Origin: Verrucomicrobiota bacterium
GTDB taxonomy: Bacteria > Verrucomicrobiota > Verrucomicrobiia > Chthoniobacterales > UBA10450
Assembly: GCA_003218615.1 (NCBI GenBank)
Contig: QHOD01000127.1
Location: 1 to 6,733, forward strand
Direction of reading: 5' to 3'
Length of the DNA: 6,733 nt
Part shown: positions 1 through 5,164 of the stretch, piece after piece
Layout of the letters: each line of letters opens with the position of its first letter
Numbering within the stretch: the first letter of the stretch is position 1
The notes under the pieces: model-generated
Database searches by the model: none
Told to the model about the DNA's origin: nothing
What the model saw: the letters and a program-made list of their open reading frames with translations, nothing else
Program-made: the position numbers and the translations under genes

Positions 1-2052
1 ATCGCGGAGCGCATTCGCGAAAAGGAGATTATCAAGCGGCGCCTCGAGCGCCGCTGCGTGGAAGCGCCGCAGGTTCAACAGGCAATTGAAAAGGCGCTGG
101 CGAAGATCAACGGAGAACCGGGTGATCCGCGCAGCTTCGACGCGCTGGATGAGCTGCTCAACGCGCAATCCTATCGGCTGGCTTTTTGGCGGGTCGCGGC
201 TGAAGAAATCAATTATCGCCGTTTTTTCGACGTTAATGATTTGGCCGCGATTCGGATCGAGCTGCCGAAGGTCTTTGACACCGTTCACCGGCTGGTCCTT
301 GACCTGGTGCGAACTGGCGCGGTGACAGGCCTTCGCATCGATCATCCGGACGGCCTTTACTTGCCACGCGAATATTTCGAAAAGCTTCAGCAGCGCTGCG
401 CCAAGGCGCTGGGAATCGCCCTGCCTCAAGACGGTCGCGCCATGTATATGCTCGCGGAGAAAATCCTCACCGGTACCGAGACGCTGCGGAAGGATTGGCT
501 GGTGCACGGCACCACTGGCTACGATTTTGCAAGTCAGGTAGGACAGTTGCTGGTCGATTCTTCAGCCGAAACGGCTATCACAAAGGCGTTCCATCGTTTC
601 ATCGGTCACTCCTTGCCTTTTGGGCATCTGATCTATGCCAAGAAACTGCAGGTAACGAAGCTGGCGCTGGCGAACGATGTCGATGTTCTGGGCAGCATGC
701 TCGATCGGCTCTCCGAGCAAAACCGCTGGTATCGCGACTTCACGCTCGAAGCCCTTGCGCGAGCCGTGCGCGAAACCATCGCCTGTTTTCCCGTTTATCG
801 AACCTATCTCGCGCCCGGCCGACCGGTCAGCGAGGAAGATCGACAAGTGATCGAGCGTGCAATCGGCGCGGCCAAACGCCGGAACCCAGCAATTGAAGAA
901 TCAATTTTCAATTTTCTTCGCGACGTATTGCTCTTCCGCTTCCCAGAAAATCTCGATGCCGAAGCCCGCGCTGCTCACACCCATTTCGTTCTGAAGTTTC
1001 AACAAGCTACGGGGCCGATCATGGCCAAAGGGCTGGAGGATACCGTGTTTTATATTTACAACCGATTGGCCGCGCTCAATGAAGTCGGCGGCGAGCCGCA
1101 ACAATTCGGGATAAGTATCGAGGCGTTCCACGAGCGCAATCTTTATCGACAACGCAATTGGCCGGCGACGCTTCTTGCTACATCGACGCACGATACAAAA
1201 CGAAGCGAAGATGTGCGCGCACGAATGCTTGCCATTTCCGAAATGCCGGAGCTCTGGCAACGCTCGTTGCAACGCTGGCGTACAGCCAATCGCCGCTGGA
1301 AACGCACGATCAACGATGCGGAAGCGCCCGACGCGAATGAGGAATACCTGCTCTACCAAACATTGCTGGGAACCTGGCCAATCCAGGCCTCGGGTGAACC
1401 GGAAGGAGTGGCAACGGCAGAATACACCGAGCGAATTCAAGCTTACATGGCTAAGGCGCTCCACGAAGCGAAGATCAACACGAGTTGGATCCAGCCAAAT
1501 GAAGAATGGGACGCGACGATGCGCGATTTCGTTGCGAAAATCCTGGACCCGTCGCCGCGAAACAAATTTCTTCCGGGTTTTCTTCCCGTTGCGCAGGAAA
1601 TCGCCCGTCTCGGAGCGATCAACTCGCTCGCACAGACGCTGCTCAAGCTGACTTCGCCCGGAGTGCCCGACATTTATCAAGGCAATGAAGTTTGGGATTA
1701 CAGCCTGGTGGATCCTGATAATCGGCGCCCCGTCGATTACAAACAGCGTCGCGACATGCTCGAGGCATTGCCGACTGCGACGATCGACGAACTTTTAGAG
1801 TGCTGTGTGAGTTTTGCGCGCGAGCTCGCGGGCAAATGGATCATTGTGATCGCACCACGTCTCTCCTCGCGTGTCGGATTCCCGCCGGTTGCTGAGACGT
1901 GGAAAGATACGAGTGTCGGTCTTCCGGAATCGCTGTCGCTCGAGCACGCGCACGATCTTTTTACCTGCCGCGAGATTCGTCGCGATGGGCGGCGAGTTTC
2001 CGTCAGCGACGCATTGTCGATCCTGCCGTTTGCGGGGATCACGAATCTCTAA
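1..2052 (+). CDS. treY: Maltooligosyltrehalose synthase (TreY), 5'-truncated by the window edge
   Basis: TreY (EC 5.4.99.15, GH13) turns the reducing-end alpha-1,4 bond of a maltodextrin into alpha-1,1, giving maltooligosyltrehalose, from which TreZ releases trehalose in the cytoplasm. The frame is open from base 1, so the true start lies outside the window; 683 residues are visible. Numbered from base 1, the family blocks are: NGEPGDPRSFD and EEINYRRFFDVNDLAA; GLRIDHPDGL with the likely nucleophile Asp114; AEKIL with the likely acid/base Glu153; DWLVHGTTGYDF; STHDTKRSEDVRAR with transition-state Asp398; and SPGVPDIYQGNEVWDYSLVDPDNRRPVDY. The three catalytic roles are assigned by analogy with Sulfolobus TreY Asp228, Glu255 and Asp443. 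Oddity: right after RRDMLEAL the sequence goes almost directly to CCVSFAREL, skipping a stretch of about 45-55 residues present in homologues as I recall them. No treZ or treS is in view, and the downstream neighbour is convergent. Confidence 0.96.
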   Translation: MAERIREKEIIKRRLERRCVEAPQVQQAIEKALAKINGEPGDPRSFDALDELLNAQSYRLAFWRVAAEEINYRRFFDVNDLAAIRIELPKVFDTVHRLVLDLVRTGAVTGLRIDHPDGLYLPREYFEKLQQRCAKALGIALPQDGRAMYMLAEKILTGTETLRKDWLVHGTTGYDFASQVGQLLVDSSAETAITKAFHRFIGHSLPFGHLIYAKKLQVTKLALANDVDVLGSMLDRLSEQNRWYRDFTLEALARAVRETIACFPVYRTYLAPGRPVSEEDRQVIERAIGAAKRRNPAIEESIFNFLRDVLLFRFPENLDAEARAAHTHFVLKFQQATGPIMAKGLEDTVFYIYNRLAALNEVGGEPQQFGISIEAFHERNLYRQRNWPATLLATSTHDTKRSEDVRARMLAISEMPELWQRSLQRWRTANRRWKRTINDAEAPDANEEYLLYQTLLGTWPIQASGEPEGVATAEYTERIQAYMAKALHEAKINTSWIQPNEEWDATMRDFVAKILDPSPRNKFLPGFLPVAQEIARLGAINSLAQTLLKLTSPGVPDIYQGNEVWDYSLVDPDNRRPVDYKQRRDMLEALPTATIDELLECCVSFARELAGKWIIVIAPRLSSRVGFPPVAETWKDTSVGLPESLSLEHAHDLFTCREIRRDGRRVSVSDALSILPFAGITNL

Positions 2053-2058
2053 CACAGA

Positions 2059-2877
2059 TTAGTGCCGCGCGAACCCCTGAGAAAGATTGACAATCCATTG
2101 CGAGAAGTTGCTCAGATTCGTCAGCAAATCTGCGCCGAAAGCTGCAAAGGTAATCTGCGGTGACGCTAGAATGAGCATTACGCTGAGCAGCAGCAGGTTC
2201 ATGAGATAGATCACGACGAGTGAGAAAAACGTACCCTGGTCGCTCAGGTCGGTCTGATTTTTTGGGATCATCCAGCAGGTAAACGTGAAATGGAACGCCC
2301 AGGTCGCCCCGATCACCGCGTAAAGCAGGCGCCCGTACGGCTGCACGTTGAGGAACAGGCTGAGCACGCCGTACGTGGCGATCGCCAGAATGCTGTAGAG
2401 CGGAAAAAAATACGGCGCCAGCGCGATCCAGAAATTATTTCGGTTCGTCACCACATGTCCGCCGTCGCGGCCAACGCGAAACCGGCTGACGCGTCCGCCC
2501 ATTAGCAAAACCCAGAGCGCATGGGTGAGTTCATGCCCGAATACGTAGATAACAATCGGGCGGGGCAACCCGAGGAATGCGATCAGCCAGAGAATTGCGC
2601 CCAATGAGAAGAACCAAAACTCTTCGCCTGCCCAAAGCCGTTGCGTTACGGTCGCGCGCGCAAAGACAGTGAAAAATGTCTGACTGAGAATTGCGCAGAT
2701 CGGCAGCAGAAAAATCGCGAACACAAATTTTACCCAGCGCGTGGGCACGATCAGCGGGTCGGACGCCGGAACGATTGTTCGCGCCCGGGCGACATTCCGG
2801 ACGATCTTTTCCGCGCGGCCCGCTTTCCGCTTTCCGCGATTGGTGGTCGATCGTCGCTTCGTTGCAGCCAAGGTCAT
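2059..2877 (-). CDS. Multi-pass membrane zinc metalloprotease-like protein (M50/site-2-protease type)
   Basis: The product is a 272-aa predicted inner-membrane protein. It has a basic cytoplasmic N-terminus (residues 7-24, rich in Lys/Arg) and about five hydrophobic segments, near 49-72, 88-112, 151-175, 184-202 and 217-240. HELTHA at 115-120 is an HExxH zinc motif (His115, Glu116, His119) at the end of the second segment. It is followed by LLMGGRV and a Gly-rich DGGHVV stretch, a layout like the M50B-type metallopeptidases. The third zinc ligand could be Asp210 or Asp213 in NQTDLSDQG, just before the last membrane segment, as in the Asp-containing motif of site-2 proteases. Its substrate is unknown; an intramembrane protease is an inference from these motifs. 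The ATG is 70 bp after efp on the same strand, so co-transcription is possible. There is no clear Shine-Dalgarno, and a GTG near residue 44 is an alternative start. Confidence 0.8.
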   Translation of the reverse strand: MTLAATKRRSTTNRGKRKAGRAEKIVRNVARARTIVPASDPLIVPTRWVKFVFAIFLLPICAILSQTFFTVFARATVTQRLWAGEEFWFFSLGAILWLIAFLGLPRPIVIYVFGHELTHALWVLLMGGRVSRFRVGRDGGHVVTNRNNFWIALAPYFFPLYSILAIATYGVLSLFLNVQPYGRLLYAVIGATWAFHFTFTCWMIPKNQTDLSDQGTFFSLVVIYLMNLLLLSVMLILASPQITFAAFGADLLTNLSNFSQWIVNLSQGFARH

Positions 2878-2878
2878 C

Positions 2879-2905
2879 CGCAGGTTACGCAGATTGCGAC
2901 GAATT
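2879..2905. repeat. Degenerate 9-nt tandem array in the efp/protease gap
   Basis: Three consecutive 9-nt units can be read as CGCAGGTTA, CGCAGATTG and CGACGAATT; the third is poorly conserved. The array sits directly upstream of the ATG of the HELTH protein gene (one base away on the minus strand). The unit resembles CGCAGATTA-type intergenic repeats that I recall from environmental bacterial genomes, and a similar CACAGATTAG string lies in the convergent gap at 2053-2062. The array is short, so chance similarity cannot be excluded. Confidence 0.4.
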
Positions 2906-2947
2906 TGGAAAAGGAAATTTGAATTCCGGGGAGCCCGAAAACCGCGA

Positions 2948-3505
2948 TCACGCCCGGCCCATATATGCGCCGGTCCGGGTGTCGATCTTGATCGTCTCGC
3001 CCTCCTTGATGAAAAGCGGGACGTTGATTGTCTTTCCGGTCTCGAGCAGAGCAGGTTTGGTCACGTTGCTCGCGGTATCGCCGCGCACGCCTTCGGGTGA
3101 TTCGACGACCTTGAGACTCACGGATGCGGGTAACTCAACCTGCACCGGTTTTCCCTCCGCATACAGGACCTGCAACGAGAGGTTTTCCACCAGATAATCT
3201 TTGGAATCGCCGATCAGGTTTTCCTGCAACGTGATGGTGTCATACGTCTCCGGGTCCATGAAATGATAGCCGTTGCGGTCCTTGTAACTGAACTCGAGGT
3301 TTTTTCGCTCGATCTCGACTAGCTCCACTTTGTCCGTCGAGCCGAAGCGGACGTCGGCGCTCTTGCCCGTGTTGATGTAACGAATGATCGCCTGGACGAA
3401 TGCGCGCAGGTTTCCCGGCGTGCGATGGTGGACTTCCAGTACGATGGCAGGATTGCCGTTGTATTTGATCGCCATTCCCTTACGAAGATCGTTTGCCGCA
3501 GCCAT
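2948..3505 (-). CDS. efp: Elongation factor P, variant with Asn at the loop tip
   Basis: EF-P binds between the ribosomal P and E sites and relieves stalling at consecutive prolines. The 185-aa length is normal for the family. Three domains are recognisable: the KOW-like N-domain (about 1-64), the OB domain (about 65-128) and the C-terminal OB domain (about 129-185). The C-terminal EF-P signature runs from Lys150 through NVPLF to DTRTGAYMGR. In the domain I loop (HHRTPGNLRAF, residues 26-36) the tip residue is Asn32, codon at 3410-3412. It aligns with E. coli Lys34 (beta-lysylated) and Pseudomonas Arg32 (rhamnosylated), so neither modification can occur there. The ATG gives the usual start for the family; stop codons lie upstream in frame, and no strong Shine-Dalgarno is visible. 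It is downstream of kdsD and upstream of the HELTH membrane protein on the same strand. Confidence 0.97.
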   Translation of the reverse strand: MAAANDLRKGMAIKYNGNPAIVLEVHHRTPGNLRAFVQAIIRYINTGKSADVRFGSTDKVELVEIERKNLEFSYKDRNGYHFMDPETYDTITLQENLIGDSKDYLVENLSLQVLYAEGKPVQVELPASVSLKVVESPEGVRGDTASNVTKPALLETGKTINVPLFIKEGETIKIDTRTGAYMGRA

Positions 3506-3515
3506 TAGAAGAAGA

Positions 3516-3543
3516 GTGATTAGTGATAAATGACTGGTGAAAA
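3516..3543. repeat. Degenerate heptamer array upstream of efp
   Basis: Four successive 7-nt units follow one another on the plus strand: GTGATTA, GTGATAA, ATGACTG and GTGAAAA. They lie 10 bases upstream of the efp start codon, so they would fall in the efp leader or core promoter. Units are imperfect, which fits an old degenerate repeat. No coding function is apparent. Confidence 0.5.
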
Positions 3544-3586
3544 GAGGCGGACGTTACACGCGCGTGGTGCGAGATGCAACCTGCCG

Positions 3587-3718
3587 CAAATCCCAAATCC
3601 CAAGCTCCAACATCCAAACAAGCTCCGAACTCCAATATTCAATTTTCAAAACAAGCAGCACGCTGCCGTTTGGATTTTGGGGATTGAAGTTTGCTTGGAA
3701 CTTGGTTTTTGGGATTTG
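3587..3718. repeat. Long imperfect palindromic repeat in the kdsD-efp gap
   Basis: The 243-bp gap between kdsD and efp is dominated by a C/A-rich left half (repeated TCCAA and CCCAAAT words) followed by a G/T-rich right half (TTGGGATTTGG words). Outer arms 3587-3610 and 3695-3718 match at 21 of 24 positions when one is reverse-complemented. Inner sequence is also roughly complementary, and the centre is a perfect GCAGC/GCTGC hairpin at 3655-3659 and 3662-3666 with a 2-nt loop. Short frames through it translate to low-complexity peptides and are not convincing genes. Elements with this vocabulary recur in many uncultured soil and groundwater genomes as I recall; a transcript-level role (read-through control or RNA stability between kdsD and efp) is possible but unproven. 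Confidence 0.75.
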
Positions 3719-3748
3719 GATCTTCGACCCGGCCTTACAGCATTCCTC

Positions 3749-4720
3749 TTATAAAAGTTTCAACCGCGTGAGGTCTTGCGAATCGACGATGCCCACAGGC
3801 ACATTGTGGTCATCGACCACGACCAGGTCGTCGATGCGATGGCGTTCGAGCAGATTCAGAACTTCGACGGCTAATTTGTCTTTGTGCACCGTAACCGGGT
3901 TCAATGTCATCAAATCTGCCACCAGTCGTTCGCCGATCTTTGAATCGGATTGAAAATGCCGCACGAAATCTCCGTGTGTGAAAATCCCGAGTAATTGTCG
4001 ATCTTCGCCAGTCACCACTGCAGCACCTGCCCGGACACTGGTCATTGCTTTGAGGACATCGCGTATGGGAACATCAGTTGACACGATCGCCATCGCTTCC
4101 GGCGGGCGCATGATTTGATGCACACGCATGAGCAGGCTGCGGCCAATCACACCTGCGGGATGGAACTTCGCAAAATCTTCCTTGTTAAACCCGCGTGCTT
4201 CGAGCAACACCATGGCCAGCGCGTCGCCCAGTGCCAGCATCACCGTCGTGCTCGAAGTCGGCGCCAGATTTAGCGGACACGCCTCTTGTTCGATGTTTAC
4301 ATCGAGAAGCAGATGCGCGTTTTGTGCGAGAGTCGATTTCGGATCGCCGCACATGGCAATGATCCTGACTTGGAACCGGGCGATCGCCGGCAGGATTCGG
4401 AGCAATTCTTCCGTCTCGCCGCTCGCACTCAGCGTGAGCACCACGTCCCCGTCGGCGATCATGCCCAGATCGCCATGCAAAGCATTTGAGGAATCGAGCA
4501 CGACGGCCGGGGACCCGGTGCTTGTCAGAGTAGCGGCTATTTTTGCGCCGATGTGTCCGGATTTTCCAACGCCGATCACGACCACCTTGCCGCGCGCATC
4601 GATTGCTTCCTTGATGAGCTCGACCGCGCGGGAGAAATTTTCACTCAAACGCTCCCGCAGTCGCGTGAGCTCAAAAATTTCGATATCCAGAACACGTCTG
4701 GCCTTTTCAAGATAGTCCAT
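3749..4720 (-). CDS. kdsD: D-arabinose-5-phosphate isomerase (SIS + two CBS domains)
   Basis: KdsD (EC 5.3.1.13) interconverts ribulose-5-phosphate and arabinose-5-phosphate, the first step to Kdo for LPS. The product is 323 aa, like E. coli KdsD (328). The SIS domain spans about 35-190: GVGKSGHIG (Lys53), HGDLGMI (His82), SASGETEE (Glu105), EQEACPLNLAPTSSTT (Glu146) and FHPAG (His187). These correspond to E. coli Lys59, His88, Glu111, Glu152 and His193. Two CBS domains follow, near 205-258 and 268-323. The segment before HGDLGMI reads LDSSNAL where E. coli has VHPGEAA, so His82 and Glu85 of E. coli become Asp76 and Asn79. The start is placed at MDYLEKARRVLD: the frame stays open further upstream, but those 60 codons lie antisense to the secreted-protein gene and look unlike the family. 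There is no Shine-Dalgarno. KpsF or GutQ are alternative paralogue names. Confidence 0.93.
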   Translation of the reverse strand: MDYLEKARRVLDIEIFELTRLRERLSENFSRAVELIKEAIDARGKVVVIGVGKSGHIGAKIAATLTSTGSPAVVLDSSNALHGDLGMIADGDVVLTLSASGETEELLRILPAIARFQVRIIAMCGDPKSTLAQNAHLLLDVNIEQEACPLNLAPTSSTTVMLALGDALAMVLLEARGFNKEDFAKFHPAGVIGRSLLMRVHQIMRPPEAMAIVSTDVPIRDVLKAMTSVRAGAAVVTGEDRQLLGIFTHGDFVRHFQSDSKIGERLVADLMTLNPVTVHKDKLAVEVLNLLERHRIDDLVVVDDHNVPVGIVDSQDLTRLKLL

Positions 4721-4733
4721 CGACGTATATAAT
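4704..4733 (+). promoter_or_regulatory. Candidate sigma70-type promoter for the secreted-protein gene
   Basis: A perfect TATAAT lies at 4728-4733, preceded after 18 bp by TTTTCA (4704-4709, four of six matches to TTGACA). It would start transcription near 4740, giving a leader of about 50 nt before the ATG at 4792. The -35 hexamer lies inside the first codons of the divergent kdsD. The same AT block read on the other strand (TATATA, 4731-4726) could serve kdsD. Confidence 0.45.
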
Positions 4734-4776
4734 GCGGGCAGGCGTTGCGACGGGCAAGAACTTGCACGCCTTTGGT

Positions 4777-4783
4777 GGAAAGG
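4777..4783 (+). promoter_or_regulatory. Ribosome binding site of the secreted-protein gene
   Basis: A purine-rich GGAAAGG-like stretch ends 8 bases before the ATG at 4792. It favours that ATG over the earlier in-frame ATG at 4732, which has no such site, would follow the -10 box immediately, and would put 20 unusual residues before a clear signal peptide. Confidence 0.6.
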
Positions 4784-4791
4784 AAAAATAT

Positions 4792-5085
4792 ATGAAAACG
4801 TTGATGTTTGCGATTCTGTCGGCGCTGGCCATAACTGCTTCCGCACAAAGTTTTCGGGCGCCGATCGGGCCGCAACAACCGGTGAGAGCAATGGCCACAC
4901 CGCCTCCGCTTTTACAACGACCCAGCGTTGAAGGAGTGGTTCCGCGAGCAGTCCGTGGCGGGAACCCGCTCCAGATGCTCAACCCGATGGCGCCCGCCAA
5001 GTACGGCACGGCCGCGCAGAGCGTCGTCATCGACCCGGAGACGGGAAAATGGAAGGGCATCAAGTTCTTCGAGATCCTCTTTTAG
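4792..5085 (+). CDS. Small predicted secreted protein of unknown function
   Basis: The 97-aa product has a clear Sec-type signal peptide: MKT, a hydrophobic core (LMFAILSALAI) and an ASA cleavage site, probably after residue 18. The mature part of about 79 residues is Pro/Ala/Arg-rich (about 22-75, with PPPLLQRP) and has no cysteines, so no lipobox and no disulfides. It ends in a hydrophobic tail, SVVIDPETGKWKGIKFFEILF. I do not recognise a family. Location is likely periplasm or outside the cell. It is divergent from kdsD, has its own candidate promoter, and is followed after 73 bp by the glycosyltransferase gene, with a palindromic repeat between them. The signal peptide and a good ribosome binding site argue that it is a real gene. 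The neighbouring envelope genes suggest, weakly, an envelope role. Confidence 0.72.
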   Translation: MKTLMFAILSALAITASAQSFRAPIGPQQPVRAMATPPPLLQRPSVEGVVPRAVRGGNPLQMLNPMAPAKYGTAAQSVVIDPETGKWKGIKFFEILF

Positions 5086-5090
5086 AAGTT

Positions 5091-5164
5091 TGTCATTCCG
5101 ACCGGAGTGGAGGAATCTCTTATTGTTAAGAGTTAGAGATGTCTCGACTCCGCTCGACATGACA
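5091..5164. repeat. Palindromic intergenic repeat overlapping the glycosyltransferase start
   Basis: Arms 5091-5120 and 5135-5164 are reverse complements at 24 of 30 positions, with a 14-nt loop. The left arm contains TGTCATTCCGA and GGAGGAATCTC; the right arm contains GAGATGTCTCGACTCCGCTC and ends in GACATGACA. This layout (CATTCCGA ... GGAATCTC, loop, GAGAT ... TCGACATGACA) looks like a dispersed repeat family I recall from soil and other environmental bacteria. It fills nearly the whole 73-bp space between the two plus-strand genes. As RNA it would form a long hairpin, without a T-tract that would make it a standard terminator. Confidence 0.85.

Noticed and set aside
901..1680. A 259-codon minus-strand open frame inside treY
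   Set aside because: It is antisense to strongly conserved TreY motifs and its translation shows no domain; long antisense frames are common in GC-rich genes.
3506..3586. A sigma70 promoter for efp
   Set aside because: A TTGCAT on the minus strand has no convincing -10 at 16-18 bp, so I cannot support a specific promoter.
3587..3718. CRISPR array or riboswitch in the repeat-rich gap
   Set aside because: The recurring TCCAA and CCCAAAT words have no constant repeat-spacer spacing, and the two halves are reverse complements, which fits a palindromic element.
3530..3953. Plus-strand open frames of 74 and 138 codons over the kdsD-efp gap
   Set aside because: They read through the palindromic repeat and the antisense of kdsD and give low-complexity peptides without recognisable motifs.
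4721..4900. A 60-residue upstream extension of kdsD in the same frame
   Set aside because: The extension lies antisense to the secreted-protein gene and its ribosome binding site, is low-complexity and unlike KdsD N-termini, and crosses the candidate promoter. MDYLEKARRVLD matches the usual start of the family.
4928..5158. A longer N-terminus for the glycosyltransferase
   Set aside because: The upstream codons are an out-of-frame shadow of the secreted-protein gene (Arg/Ser-rich) plus the palindromic repeat; GT4 similarity only begins after 5159.
5091..5164. Intrinsic terminator after the secreted-protein gene
   Set aside because: The hairpin is long and imperfect with no T-run after it, and its sequence matches a dispersed-repeat layout; termination is possible but not supported.
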